Shown here: positions 23,254 to 36,256 of the stretch, one piece after another
Layout of the letters: each line of letters begins with the position of its first letter
Numbering within the stretch: the stretch's first letter is position 1
NCBI GenBank assembly: GCA_001661515.1
Contig: LUVW01000030.1
Span: 62,001 to 126,000, forward strand
Source: Capniomyces stellatus
Lineage: Eukaryota; Kickxellomycota; Harpellomycetes; Harpellales; Legeriomycetaceae
Length of the DNA stretch: 64,000 nucleotides
Direction: 5' to 3'
Made by a program: the position numbers and the translations under genes
Notes under the pieces: generated by a model
What the model was told of the DNA's origin: nothing
Databases searched by the model: none
The model's input: only the letters and a program-made list of their open reading frames with translations

Positions 23254-26200
23254 TCAAACTGATCCCCAAGTGAGTCTCATGACATGGTCGGTTTTCTTCG
23301 TTGTCTTTTTAATAAAGCCAATATAATAAAGAGTATTAACAGCATTTCCAAATCTTGTCAATAGTTCTGGGTCAATAGCCAAGTCCTCTTCATCATGAGA
23401 GTCAGTGTCTTTGCTATCAGGCTTCATCTGTGGGTCCATGACATAGCAGAACGACATGAACCAATCGTATAGATTGATCAGCCTTCCCGCCTCCAAATGT
23501 AATCTATATGCCACTGAGACATCGTCGTTGGTTGGCAAAAGCGGGTCTGGTCTGTTTGTGTTCTTAGGCAAATTTTCGGTCGAGTCTGGTTTGCAGCATT
23601 CGCAGTTCCCTATGTAGTGGCTTGGTTTTGATAGTGCTGTTTGGATTGCTGTCCGCGGCTGTGGGTTGAAGCTCTAAACACGGTCAATGTTAGAAAGAAA
23701 AGCTAGTTAATACATGATACGGGTTGGCTGAGACGCATATCTAGCTTACAACTAAAAAAGCAAAAGCAAAATTACCTGAGCCAGAAACTGTGCTTTTTTA
23801 TAATAAAACAGTTCATTAAGTGGGACATTTGAATAGTGTAACATCATCGATCTGTGCGAATAAAGTAAAGTTTACATGAAAATTGAAAAAAAAAACAAAA
23901 CAGAATCGGTGTTAGACAGGTAGTTGACATAATGCCAATTTAGTTTGCACATGATATTAGAGTTAACAAGCATAGTATTGTGGGAAGAAAATGGTGAAAA
24001 ACAATAGTAATGTAAATTTAAACTCACAGAATAATCTTTGGAACGACATTGTTGGCTGCTCTCAGCGCTGATTCGTTGACAACGTCGTTGGAAGAGTTGA
24101 CCAGCAGGTACGGGTTCTCGTACACTTGTTTTCTTGTGTAAACTGATCTGACAGGGTTGGACTCGGTATTGGCATGCTTTAGGATGCTGGGATCCTCCTC
24201 TTCGCTATTTTTAACAGCATCAAATGCCGAAATGCACTCGGTAAGCTTTCTACGGGCTTGCTCGCACAAATTTTCGGGAGTATAACATTGTGGGTTAGAA
24301 ATCCCTCCCTGGGCCTGTGCTCTGGATATTTGATACCTATCTTCTTCTTCATTTAAAATCCTCAGCAGCGAGTGCAAAATAACAATGATCTCGGATGCCT
24401 CCAACTGTCTATTTAAGCCGATAGCAACCATAGTCAATACTGCCACACCAAATATCGGCCAAAAAGTATGCGCTCATACCAAGACAGACATATTTGCTTT
24501 TGGCGATAGATAGTACTCAACAGTCTATAATATAGTTGATCAGCTTCTTACCTCAAAAACGACAGAATGTTCTTCCACGCTATGCATGTTTCAAAGTTCT
24601 CGTCTAGACCATTGTACTGAAGCACTCTCATCGGCAGCTTATTGAACTTTTTCCCAAACTGGTCCTGAACTGCACATATCAGTCTCATCCCCAAAACGTA
24701 TCGTCTCTGGTATAGCTCCATCACGGTCAGCAAGTCGAGGATAACTACACTGGTGAAAAAGTTCGAGTCGCTGATTGCCTGTTTTAAACAGCCGATATCG
24801 TTTCCATATTTGTTTTCAATGTACCTATAATGCATATACATTTAGTTTTATCGGTTTTTTTTAATCAAAATAGCTAGTATGAAAAAAGTAAATAGAAGAC
24901 ACCAATGCTTTAAAAATAGCTTCGCCAAAACCAATCATTTACCTCATAACTGATTTCTGCATCATAATCATTTCCAAATGGTCCTTCGATAGCTGCAGCT
25001 CGTTTGGCGGTACCAAAGTAACAGAATGTTTTTCATATGTCATTGTTGGCGCAATGCTTCTGCAAAGAATGCTTAGAGGGTTTCCATAGAAAAAGTCCAT
25101 GTATGCGTATTTCAGCTGGCTGACCAGCTGCTTGATTGATAGGTGGCTATGCATAAACTGCCTAATTAAGAAGCTGTATGTTGCAAAGTCAAGCAGCAAC
25201 CCCCCACAATTTTCAATCAACACCTAAAAATCATCATTGATTGGGTCAAGTTACATCTGTGCTGATTTAGGTAAAAGGTAAAGGTGAAAGCAAAGTTGCA
25301 TTTCTAGAATACCCTGCTATAATCTATCTTTGCATCTATATTGAAAATCTACACTGCCGCTTTTGGCGTTTAAACAACATGCATCTGGTTGTTTTGTTAT
25401 TAACTGCTTGCTCTTTATTTTTTCGGGCTATCATGATTGCTATCACCATCACCACCATCACCATTTGTTTTTATTGTAAAAAGAAAAAAATATATACAAA
25501 CTACTTACCCTCTGAATCACAGCGTTTACTGTTTCCTGTGCAGAGTCCATCGAAAATTTAGCCACATTTATTCTTTGAAATGACGATGGTGTCAAACTTT
25601 GCTGCAGTGCCCCCAACCCCGTTGCTATCCCCACCAGTAAAACTATAGGGATCCGGTCAGCATACTTGCTTACAATCAATATAAAATCACTAATAACAGA
25701 TGGAGAAAACCCTTCAAAGTCTTCTATAACCGCAACCACCCGAGGTCTATACACACTGCCATCATCAATACCATATTTCTCCACATAATAACTCTCCAAA
25801 ATCGCCATGTCATACCCAACTGCTTTTGGATTTCCCACTTCCTGGCTCTCTTCATTTTCATCTCCCACCAAGCTCCTATCATCAATGACTTGGTATATAA
25901 ACTGCGTCAACAATGACTTTAACGTAGCACACTTTTTTGACTTTAGTGTTGACACCAGGTTACAATACTTTGTCCCCTTTCCCCGCACCTTTTCGGCTAT
26001 ACTGCTAAACCCTTGTACGTGATCTCCCAGATTTATACCTGTTTTTTTTGTCAAGGATAATAACAAAAAAATACACACATACAAAGCTATTATTGTCGAC
26101 TGCACCATAAGCCATTGTTTATTACATAGTGCACTTTGTTTAAAATTGATTTTTAATCTTAACTACCTGTAAATATAACTCCGGTCCGAATTTCATGTGT

Positions 26201-26796
26201 AGGCAACCTCCTATCGTAGTCGTTTATTGTGGTTATAAGATGTTTAGTCATAAAATCATATCTACTTTCATCCCGCCTCCCCTCACACAAGTCTAAATTA
26301 TCACCAAAACATGCCATCTCCAGCTGCACGACACGTTCAGTTAAAACAATAACGTTGTACTTACATTTTTATTTCGTTCTTGTCGTCATTTATGTTTATT
26401 CCATTTACAAAATCTCCAACTTTTTTTGCTGTTTTGGCACTCGATTTGTCTATTTCATCCTACAATCAGTCCCTCGGTGTTATTATCCAACTCTAGCAGC
26501 GTTGCAATATATAAAGGATCTTCAGTACTGTATAATTAATAACACCTACTCTGACAACGCTCTCGACGATTCCCCAGCGCTCTTCAAACAGCGTTTTTCT
26601 TAGTGCAGAATGGAACTCACTTTCCTTCCCATTATTCAATCTTTGAAAACTACTTTTTGCCACACCTAATACATTAATGAAAGAATGTTGATTTATCAGC
26701 ACTTGGTCTATATCGCTCGCTTAAATCCAAGGCATGTATAATTTAGCTTCTGCTAAAATTGTGCTCAACAATACCTTTAGTTTTTTTACTCTCCAT
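23254..26796 (-). CDS. ORC3: Origin recognition complex subunit 3
   Basis: Subunit of the six-protein ORC that loads the MCM helicase at replication origins in the nucleus. Nine exons join in phase: 26796-26775, 26665-26550, 26323-26167, 26038-25509, 25223-24943, 24824-24552, 24408-24028, 23851-23776 and 23673-23254 (751 aa). Conserved segments: VIFTGINLGDHV (made by splicing), VVAVIEDFEGFSPSVISDFILI with IPIVLLVGIATGL (the degenerate AAA+ core), LKYAYMDFFYGNPLSIL, and the C-terminal winged helix with AGRLINLYDWF, LYYIGFIKKT and TDHVMRLTWG. The first coding exon is only 22 nt (MESKKTK plus one base). An upstream exon 27010-26936 could instead splice in and extend the N-terminus. Family assignment is strong; the N-terminus is the uncertain part. 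Confidence 0.92.
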
Positions 26797-28408
26797 CACA
26801 AAAAACCCCTATTTGAAGAGCATTGTTTGTCATTGGCATTAGTAACAATAATGCACATTTAAAGTCCAGCATCGGATTTATCATTGTCTTAATTAACATG
26901 GTTCATTACAAGTGTTGAAAATAAATATTTTTTACCTCCGTCATCGAGTCATAATTGTTGGATTTATCACCATTCCCTTCATCTCTTCCTCGCTTGGCTC
27001 CTCGAATCATTGCCTTTTTGTTATGTATACTCTTGACTACCACCAAGCTACTTTGACTTAATACCTGAATGAGATTGTATACTCTTTTTGGAATTTATTT
27101 TTATTGTGAAAAGTGTGTTACTTTGTAGAACATTTAGAGCTCAACAACTCTGCTAGTAAATCTAAATTAATATTAAAAAAACACACACACACATTCAGGA
27201 CTTTGTTATTATAACAATTTATTAGATGATCCTGGCTTTATTTAATTTGCGTTTGTTTATTTACTTTTGAGTTTTGTTGTATTAAATCAACACTGTAGCT
27301 GATTTGTTGGAATTGTTTACAATCACTTCAACTCGATTTACTTATTCAACCTCACTTTTAGTGGCGAGTAGCGAAAGCCAATGGGAAATTACTCGAAACT
27401 GAAACCTTGAACACTATGTTTTGTACTTTTAGCTAACTGCTGACCATAAATTCATAGAAAGTAAAAAAACAGCTAGTAACTAAACCAAACATCACATAAA
27501 TACCATTCCACTCAAAATACAATCACAAACAAGTACCATAAGTACTAGATTGCATGCTAGCACCTCCTTGTATAAACTAGCTAGAAAAACCAAGGGGTAA
27601 TGTGTTGGTGTTACTTAACAAACCTGTCCAAGTCATCGAATAATTGTGTACCGCTCTGTGCGATACACTATCTTAGGAGCATGTACTGATAAAACATCAT
27701 CCTTAGATTTTAAACGCTGAGCTAAACTTGCCAATATCCTAGCAGACCTTTTACACAAAAAAGTGCTAGGCTAGCGTCCATCTAGGATCAATGGTTAAAA
27801 TTGGCTGTAGTGATGTAGCGGTTTAGCTATATTTATTGGACTCGCACAGCTAAGCATAAATGCCACAATCAACTAAGAAGGCACCCAGATATATCGTGAA
27901 TACGAATGAAGTTGCGCTTCGTGAACTAATCGACTAAAATGTAAGCAACAATGGTTTGCTCGTGCTACAATCAGTCCCGCATCAGCTCTCATTTCGCTTT
28001 TTGAGCAGATAGGAAAAGTAGTAAATCAGCAATTAAACATGTACAAGGCTTACCGAGTATAGTATACTCGTGGTTGGAGGTATTGTGATAGCTAAACTCC
28101 CCACTATTTGCTATCAATATACCACTGAGGTTAAAGGTATATCACTATACATGATATATTTACACACGATGGTATAAACGCTGATTTTCATAAATGTGGC
28201 TCTTCGGTGTGGAGACTTAAGATCACGTAAACACCCATAATTGTAGAACCCCTGTCGTATTTTTATAACTTTATTTTATATTTGTTTTCAATTTAAATTC
28301 TAAATACAAATTACTTTTAGGTGGTTAATGTGGCAGTAAACTTTATCTCCGCACAAGGAATATTCAATCGGACCCACGCCTGCTTTAAAATCACAAGGTC
28401 GTTGCTTT
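26797..28408. other. Intergenic region upstream of ORC3
   Basis: About 1.6 kb. It includes a 25-codon ATG frame on the minus strand (27010-26936, basic, followed by a GTAAAA donor) that may be an alternative ORC3 first exon. A near-perfect palindrome, CGAGTATA G TATACTCG, lies at about 28054-28070. A short CA repeat occurs near 27180. No other gene is evident. Confidence 0.5.
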
Positions 28409-28894
28409 TCAGCGCTTTTGAGGTACCCATTTGGCACTCTTTCTCTTTGTGACACCCTTATTCTTCTTGTAGTTCTTCTTTGGCTTTGGCTTTTTGCTGA
28501 TAGACACCGGCTTCGATTCAGATCCACCTACAATCATTATTATTAGATATGGGTTAAACAACTTGGAAAAATAGAGCATAAACATACTTGCCAAGTGCTA
28601 AGCGTTAATAAAAGCTTGCAGAGTAAAAATAAAAAAAACGAGAGCATTCCAATTAGCTCAAGCATAATGAGAAAATTTTGTACCTTCAATTTCCATTGTA
28701 TCGGCTTTTTTATCAACAACCTCTTCTGACGCAGCCCCTGTCTCTGCATCCATAAGCTGATCAAGTGTGCCACTTTTAACCTTCTGCTTTTCTGCCAGTC
28801 TTGCAACTCTAGCTGCTTCGACTGGGCCATATATAGTCTCTCTTCGAATGTTCTTCATTCTGATTTTAGATTTTGATCTTCCGGATTTAGCCAT
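28409..28894 (-). CDS. Llp/LLPH-type nucleolar protein
   Basis: Exons 28894-28684 and 28527-28409 (156-nt intron, GTACAA donor, TAG acceptor, junction makes a Gly codon); 109 aa. The N-terminus MAKSGRSKSKIRMKNIRRE matches the conserved start of the LAPS18-like/UPF0642 family (MAKSxRSKxKRxxRxxKR). The C-terminus is very basic with KKPKPKKNYKKNKG and KRKSAKW. Members are small nucleolar proteins linked to ribosome biogenesis. The middle is acidic. Length and charge pattern fit the family. No enzymatic domain is expected. Confidence 0.8.
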
Positions 28895-29235
28895 TTTGCA
28901 AAACTATATACACCAATTCAATTTATTTTTGTGTTGAGATTATATGCCGAACTAACGAGCTTGTATTCTGTGTTTTTAAATGTGTATTAAAAAGTTTTGG
29001 TTGAATGTAAACAATACGGTGGACACTGATAAGAAAGGCTAGATCTACTTGTAAAACAAATTTAACGTAGTATGCTTAGAATTACTTTGCCAGAGTGAAA
29101 CTTTGATTTGATCCATCCTAATTAAATTATTCAAATTTCAAATTTCAAGTTAATTTGTGGAAGAAAAAAAAAATTTTTTAATGCAAATAATTAAAAGTTA
29201 AATAAAAAATTTTAATTAAGAATAAAAAAAAACAT
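28895..29235. other. Intergenic spacer
   Basis: About 340 bp between the Llp-type gene and tRNA-Trp, very A/T-rich and with no open frame of note. It ends in the run of A that forms the tRNA terminator on the minus strand. Confidence 0.6.
29224..29232 (-). terminator. RNA polymerase III terminator of tRNA-Trp
   Basis: On the minus strand a run of nine T residues starts three bases after the tRNA discriminator base. This is a standard Pol III stop. Confidence 0.85.
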
Positions 29236-29308
29236 TGGGACGTAAGCGACTTGAACGCTTAACCTTCCGCTTTGGAGACGGACGCGCTGCCAATTGCGCC
29301 AACACCCC
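29236..29308 (-). tRNA. trnW-CCA: tRNA-Trp (CCA anticodon)
   Basis: Cloverleaf folded by eye from the minus strand, 73 nt including discriminator A. The acceptor stem GGGGTGT pairs with ACGTCCC with two G-U pairs. The D stem is GCGC/GCGC with AATTGGCA in the loop. The anticodon stem TCCGT/GCGGA encloses CTCCAAA, so the anticodon is CCA. The T arm is AAGCG TTCAAGT CGCTT. There is no intron, and CCA is not encoded. The internal promoter boxes are intact. Confidence 0.95.
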
Positions 29309-29654
29309 TGACAAAAATTTTACAAATTTACATCGACTTGAACATAGTTACAGCACAATAGTTGAAAACATTTTGTCGAGTGGTTTGTAGTAAAAAAATG
29401 GCTGTATTCTAATACAAGCCAAGTTGAACGCTTGACTACAACATACACGTTTGTGTAGAAATAAGAGGCCATATCGTGTTATATAAGTGTTGTATTTGCT
29501 CTAATCGATACAACAATACGTAAAAAGTAAATAAAGTTGGTTTAAGGCCATCAGTAAAAAATAAACAAAAAAACAAAGTGAATTGCTCTTCTACATCTGT
29601 ACTAAATTAAAGTATTTACACGCGGGGCTTCACTAGTACGCGCTCCTACCACGC
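29309..29654. other. Intergenic spacer upstream of tRNA-Trp
   Basis: About 345 bp between the tRNA 5' end and the stop codon of the RBM42 homologue (both minus strand). No further gene or RNA is seen. Confidence 0.6.
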
Positions 29655-30734
29655 CTATTTCATGTGCTTCTTTGCGCTTACATACGCTTTAGAAAGCACA
29701 GGATCTCTTTTGACTTTTTTGACTTCAACCGTGCGCTCTTTCCAAGTGCTCTTCCTAAGCTTAATGGGTCTGTTTCCAACATACTTGCCTAAATTTGTTT
29801 ACAAAAACTGGGTTAGCTTACTTTAAAGCACGTATGATTCAATAACATTCACCAGTCTATATGTGGCAGTCGGAAACTAATTATTATAAAAGTGAATTTA
29901 CCATTCATCTCCTTCCATGCTTTGGCAAAGTCTTTAGGATCAGAAAAGCTCACAAATCCATAGCCTTTAGACTTTGTTGTCTTTTTATCTCGAACAATTT
30001 TTGTTTTTAGTAACGATGGGTACTCGCTAAACGTTCTAAATAGTAGATCATCAGATACATCGGTTCCCAAATCTCCCACAAACAATCTATAATCGTCTAG
30101 TTGATATTTGGCAGTACAAGATTAACATTAGCATTTTGCATTAAAATGTATTCATTTTAATAATTTAAATTGGATGGATTTCTCTTATAAAATATTGAAT
30201 AAATTTACTTGAATCCCATTCATCCAAAGAGCTATCGACCCACACTTCACCACCAGCCGCCCTTACAGTCTTTCGCTTTACACCTTTTGGCTTTTCTTCG
30301 GGGTTTGCCTCAGTTGTAGAATTTATGTTAGTGCCCGGATTGGAGGCAGAGGCTTGTTGGGGATTGTTGATGTTATTCAAGCCTGCTACAGGAGGTTTTC
30401 CGTCAACGAATCCTAACGAAGTATAGTAAGGTGTATAATCGTATATCACTCCTGAAGCCGAATCGTAAAAATAATATTCTTTCTTTTTTTCATCGTACGC
30501 GTATGTATAGCCAGACGCATCCTGCAACCAATTCCAACCAACCATCTCTGATCTATTCACTGCTACTGGCAAAGGGTAAAACCCCATTTCACTCCCAGCT
30601 TGAGCAGACGCATTCTGTTGTGCTGCTAGATAGGCGCCGCTTTGATTTATTTGTTGAGGATTAGGTGCATTGTAATAATTATTGTTATACATTTCTAAAC
30701 TAGGAAAAGGGAATTTAGGAATTTGGAATGCCAA
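29655..30734 (-). CDS. RBM42: RBM42-type RNA-binding protein (one RRM)
   Basis: Exons 30734-30209, 30096-29902 and 29788-29655 (284 aa), all phases consistent. The N-terminal 150 residues are Asn/Gln/Tyr-rich and probably disordered, with a WNWLQDASGYTYAYDEKKKEYYFYD stretch resembling an OCRE-like aromatic repeat. Then comes RAAGGEVWVDSSLDEWDS, matching the RBM42 lead-in RAAxGxVWxDxxLxEW. The single RRM has RNP2 LFVGDL and RNP1 KGYGFVSF. The C-terminal exon gives GKYVGNRPIKLRKSTW, the RBM42 signature after the RRM. Homologues associate with the spliceosome (tri-snRNP) and pre-mRNA. This is consistent with the intron-dense genome. Confidence 0.9.
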
Positions 30735-32686
30735 ATTTGAATATGAATTTTCTAATTTGAACTTGCACTGTTAATAAGAGGTGAATAGGTTTCGTGTTTT
30801 AAAGTTAAAATGCTTTTGAAATAAACAAATAGTATGTTGTCAAAAAGAAAAGAAAAAGCAAAGGCAAATTTCATTTCGATTTACATAATTCAAAAAAATA
30901 AAATAAAATAACTGCTTTTATGAACTGACGCAAAAAAGTGGAACTATTTGACTTATTTTGGATGATCGATTTGATATAAACCGTTTAATTAATCAGGGAC
31001 CATTCGCCCTGGATCAATGTTTGATTTGTTTGATCATTAGAAGCTCTGCGTGAATGAGTTTGGCTAGACATTGGTGTTAAAAGTGTTGTGGAATATAGAA
31101 CTCTACAAGAAACTAAAGTATAAAAAAACAAAACCCCTCCTTCATGACCAATGTCAACACCAAAAATAAAATCAAGCTAAAGTGACAACATTCTGTTACT
31201 GCTGTGTAGTTGGGTTAGAAAAAAGCAAATATCAAAACTACACGGCCAACTGAAATCTACTTGATTAAGTGGGGAAAGTTGATAGTCAAGGTTTGAAAAA
31301 AAATTAGGAATGCTGGGAGCGGCTTGAGGCTGGTGAATTTGTCTGGTGTTTAGATACTGGAGAGGCCCACATTGCTCGAAAGCTTGTCTAAAAGTGAATT
31401 GGACATATCCGTCTAATACAAATTCTGCTGTGAGAATCGTCCATTTGGAGAAATGAAGAAATAATAGAACAAATTAACAAAAGAAAAAGTAAATCAATAA
31501 TAGGCTATATAAAAATTGTTGCGGGGAAACAAAGAATGCTGAATCATGAATAAATCAAAGCAATCACAAATACGTAAACTCTCATATCATTCCCCTCCAT
31601 TCATTTAATGTTTCTGCAAGATTGCTAATAAGAGTATCGACCACCAAGTCGAAAGTGGCTGCTGTTTGATATGATACCTTGGCGATTTGCCTGTTGTGAC
31701 CATGGCAATTTAAGAACTCTAGGACATGCATCCAAAATTAGCCAAAGGTCTTTTTTTAGAAAGAAAAATAGAGAAGGAAGAATGCAGCCTAAGAATATAA
31801 ATTTTGGAGTTAAACGATGTGTTCATAATTGCACTTTTTGTTGGGTTTGCAAGTTCCAAGTGTTGTGTATTAGCAGTAAGGTCGTATCATATAGTTCATT
31901 CTGTTTGTTTCAGCTTGGCTTACATTTTTCAATCACGTCTTTGTTTTGAAAGCGATGTTACATAAAAACACCAAATTAATTTCAATTAAAAAATGCAACT
32001 TTATCAATTTAATTTGATTACAATTGCAATACTCATTAATTAAACATACAAACAAAAGTCGAACAACAAAGCAGTAATTGTTTGAGTTACAGTATCTTTA
32101 ACCTTGAATAGAATACTGACGGCTCATTAGAAATATTGTCTTTACATTCCTGAGATTTCATTGCAAAAAATAAAAAAAAGAACGTTGATAAATCTTTAAC
32201 AAAAAGTCAACCTAAACTTGGTTTTATATTTTATTTGCTTTATTTTGCTATTCAAAAAAAAAAGAAAAAAAAATTGCGAGCCAGAAAGTTTAAAGTTTGT
32301 TTGTGAATTGAGAGTGCTAGTGGTTCACAAATCCCAGCAGACGAATAAATCCAGGACCAAAAACCGAGCTTTCAAGGCGAATTGTTGTTAGGAAACCAGG
32401 AGGTAAGGCGGTATACTACTTTAATTGCGCTTTATACTTTTGCATTAGTACAAGGTCGTAGTAAAGGCACATGTCAGATATTCTCAGTTGTAAAGGCATA
32501 AAGTGGTTGTTTTAGATTTGTTTGCTTGTTGGAAAGCAAACAATATATATACGAGCAAACAATAAACTTTTTTTAATTTTTGGCAGGGGAATTGGTAGGG
32601 CGGTACAAATACAACCGAGTTATACGAAAGCCGATAGTAAATACAGGGTGAATAGCAGCGGTAACTGCATATAAAGAAGGAACATC
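30735..32686. other. Divergent intergenic region, AT-rich
   Basis: About 1.95 kb between the RBM42 homologue and the long-chain-base kinase. The only ATG frame above 90 codons is 31671-31949, with no recognisable domain. I regard it as chance. An alternating TATATATATA stretch near 32547 precedes the kinase gene. Confidence 0.5.
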
Positions 32687-35600
32687 ATGTCGACAGAAAG
32701 AGTGAAGCTGTTTACCGATAGAGGGTTGACAGGAGGAATTATCAAGATTATGCCCACGGGTATATTCTGGAAAGACCTGACGCGTAAGTGAAATGGCTCA
32801 GGAGTTGAGCTAGTTGAATGAACAAGTGAAGTAAACAGCATGTAATAAAATTTAGCTAAGTTTAATGACACACAATGTATAAATAATTGTAAAATAAATA
32901 GCCAATAGTCTGAATATACTGGAAATATCCAAAAGAGCGATATTTGGTGTCACGCTGTCGGTGAAAAAGAAAAATAACTACAAGTCTATCAAAGAAGCGT
33001 CTGAGTTGTGTTCAGGAATTAAAGAGTCTACATACTTTACGGTGTTTACAATAACGAGAAACAGCGAGTTTTCGAAAAAGACAGTAAACAACCGGAATAT
33101 GGTGCAGCCATTGTGTGATATGTGGATCTTTGAGGCGCCTAATGAGCATTTGGCGTCTAGCTTTGTTGAGGAGATAAACGGGTTGATTCGACCAAAGCAT
33201 TATGGTAATTTGTATACATACCCTATAGCTTAAAGTGTCTGGTATTAATTCCACAGGCCAAAAGTACGCGTTTCACGTTCAGAACAGCTAACAATAGCAA
33301 CGTGAAATATCGACTTTATTTGGTGATTGGCTCTAATAGGCGAAAACCACCATGCGCTTGTGATGATTAATTTGACTTCGGGGACTGGGAAGGCGGAGAG
33401 TGTATTCAAGACATGCGTAGAACCGGTGTTCAAGCTGAGCAAAATGAAATACACTGTAGTTGGTAAGAATAATTAACACTTTTAGATAACTAGCGCAAGT
33501 AAAGTGCTCTGTCGTGTGATATGGGTGGCGTATGAGCAGAATGTAATTGCGTGGTTGAATATGGCGTGTGTAGAGACAAAGTCAAAAGAATTTGGGACAG
33601 AATACATGCAAAATGAGGACTTGTCGGGGTTCACGGTATTTGCGTCGGTCAGTGGTGATGGATTGCTGCACCAGATGGTGGTAGGTGTACAGTTTATATA
33701 TGTTGGTAAAATTGTTCTTTTGATAAATAACGTACACTATCGAGCTCTGGTCATGGTACAGGATCGCGATTTGGAAGTTAAGCCGAGTACACATATTTAA
33801 TGATTGGTTTTGCTATAGAATGGGGTTTTGAAAAGAAAAGACTTTGTAAAGTACAGAAAAACACCGTTTGCGATAATACCAGCAGGTAAGAATGATAGTG
33901 GGGAAGAAAGAAAAAAATAGATATCAAGAAATTACTGGAGAAATAGTAAATAGAAAAAAAATGAATCAAATTTAATCGAATTTATTCGGTAGGTTCGGGA
34001 AATGGGTTGGCGTGGTCGGTGGACTGTGGGTGGCCAGAGTTGGCGGCAGTATCGATAGCAAAGTACAACATAAGGCCACTTGACTTGATGGCGATATCGA
34101 ATAACAACAGAGAAACGGTATACTGCTTTTTGTCAGTGACGTGGGGGTACATAGCAGATACGGATATAGAGTCAGAAAAGTTTAGAGTTTTAGGGAAAAT
34201 GAGGTTTGATGTGTATGGGGCACTAAGGCTGCTCCGACTAAGGATGTACGGGGGGAGACTGCATTACCTGCCAGTGGATACCAATAAGGTCAAGGAGGAA
34301 GGGATGAAAATAAAGATAAACACCAAGACGAACGGTGACAGGATTGACGATGGAAATAAGGGCTTTAATCAAGTGGCCCAGGAAGCTGCAAACAGCAGTA
34401 GAGTGCCAGTTCTATCGATGAAGAAGCCTAGTGTAGGGTCTGGGTTAAGCGGCAACAAACTGTATTCGGGAAGAGTGGGATCAAAGACCTCAGTAGCCAG
34501 TTTGCAGAAATTCTGCGCTGTACATGCACCAAGTCCGTTGGGACAAAAGAAAGCGCTAAACGATGAGAGAGGCGATGAAGAAAAACGGGATGGCAACGAA
34601 AATAGCGATGATGATGATGACTCTGTATTGATGATGAATTCAACCAAAAAGACGAACATGGATGATGGCAATGAAGGGTCAAAACCAAATGGCGTTGCGG
34701 GCAAAGGGCCTGAGTCAAGCGTGAGTCCAAATGGTAAGAACAGCAACAATTTTGGTGATACGAGCTTGGAAAATAGTAGAAGAGCAAATATGGGCGCTTC
34801 AACAAGAAAGAACGAGGAACTATCAAGCGCACTATCCAAAATGGTAGAGTTCAAGCCTCTGGAGGGTATCAACCACCCAGTAGACCCACTAGAGCTGGGA
34901 CCAGAGTGGAAGACGGTTGAAGGGCCATTTGTATCGGTGAACGCGGTAAACTTGCCATGGCTAACAAACACGTTTTTAGCAAACGAGTTTGTGTCGTTGT
35001 CTGATGGGGCGATTGATTTGATTTGGGCAAAGGAAATATCAAGGTGGAAGTTGATGTCGTACATGGTTGATAGTGTGAAGGGAGGGTTTATGAATAAGGA
35101 TGGGGTATTCCATGAAAAAGTGAGTGCAGTGATACTGGAGCCAAGTGGGTATAGGGCATACGAGCCCAGCTCGGTGTCAAACCAATCAGCGACAAACAAT
35201 GATAGTCGCAGCAGAGATGGCGCAAAGAACAGAGGGAAAACAAAGTCTATGAGTCTGATAGGGCACGGCGGAATTGGGGTCGGCAGCAGCAACAGCGAAA
35301 ACATCAACAGCCATAGCCATAGCTATGCGGCTGAGGGAGGTTTGGGCGGTGTAGAACCAAGGAAACCCGTTGGTTTGCGGAACTCGATTGCAGGGCTAAA
35401 CAGATTATCGAAGTTACTGACAATATCCAAGTCAAAAGTGGTAGAAAGAAGTGCGCACAAAGAAAGAAGCGTGTCGGGAATAGACGAAAACGACCAGTGT
35501 GTCCAGGACGCGGTAGCCAAACACATAGGCCAAGCAACACCAGCGAAGGCAACGAAGCCAAGTTCAGACAAGGTGTCGAGAAGTGATTCGGGGACGGGAC

Positions 35601-36043
35601 TGTCAGACAAAGGCCCGCTCAAGGGTCATGAAGAGTTAAAGGGGATGTTTTCGCTTGATGGCGAACACAGCCAGCTCGGATACCTGAAAATCGAGTTGCT
35701 GTCGAAAATGATTTGCGTTATAGCCAGCCCGTGGTTTAAAGACCAGGTCAATGACAGGGGAGCGTTGGACAAGGCAAAAAACAAAAACAAAAACAAAGAC
35801 TCCAAAACTGGAACTGAAGCCGAACGAAACGTGGGACTGGTTAGGAACGCTGAGGACAGCTATTTAGGCAGGCCTGGATATGATAATAGCTTGGCTAATG
35901 GAACTGACTTTGATTCTGAATATGACATTGGTGCGTCCAGCATTCTTGGTGAAAGTGGTGCTGGCAACTTGTACCACGACAGCCGCGACGCCATGATTAA
36001 CTCACCAATGTCTAAATCCGCATCCTACGTTAGTTTTTTCTAG
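32687..36043 (+). CDS. LCB4: Sphingoid long-chain-base kinase (sphingosine kinase family)
   Basis: Phosphorylates sphingoid bases with ATP to make signalling long-chain-base phosphates, usually at membranes. Six exons join in phase: 32687-32783, 32902-33204, 33340-33462, 33574-33680, 33819-33885 and 33993-36043 (915 aa). The catalytic domain of the DAG-kinase fold shows LVMINLTSGTGKAESVF (the nucleotide-binding GxGK-like loop), SVSGDGLLHQMVNGVLKR with the catalytic SGDG motif (part of it made by splicing), PAGSGNGLAWS, then FLSVTWGYIADTDIESEKFRVLG and GRLHYLPVD. After a charged insert of about 190 residues the C-terminal lobe resumes with VEGPFVSVNAVN, LSDGAIDLIWAKEISRW. A second low-complexity insert precedes the final LDGE motif. 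The inserts make it longer than typical kinases of the family. There is no transmembrane helix. Function is well supported. Confidence 0.93.
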
Positions 36044-36256
36044 CCTTTTTTTCTTTTCTTTTGCTAATTACACCTTTATCCATTTTTATTTATATAATCA
36101 TACTTTTTTTTTTTTAGCTATTTCTTACTAATTTAACATGAAATAAACTAATAATATTAAACGGGGGTGATAGCAAATATTTGGCAGTTTAAACTAAATC
36201 CAAGAGTGGTGGGAGAAATAGGTAAATGAATGTGTAAGCAATATCAAAGCCTGGAT

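Noticed and set aside
28054..28070. Palindrome CGAGTATA-G-TATACTCG as an operator or attachment site
   Set aside because: It is an isolated 8-bp inverted repeat in AT-rich DNA with no gene context. Chance is sufficient.
33241..33291. Extra exon in the long-chain-base kinase gene after the CACAG at about 33256
   Set aside because: In the required phase it reaches a stop codon after about 11 codons. The acceptor at 33339 gives the conserved LVMINLTSGTGK sequence directly.
706..36043. Replication genes (pol eta, ORC3, CDC9) as a functional cluster
   Set aside because: They are tens of kilobases apart on different strands with unrelated genes between, and no shared promoter motif was seen.
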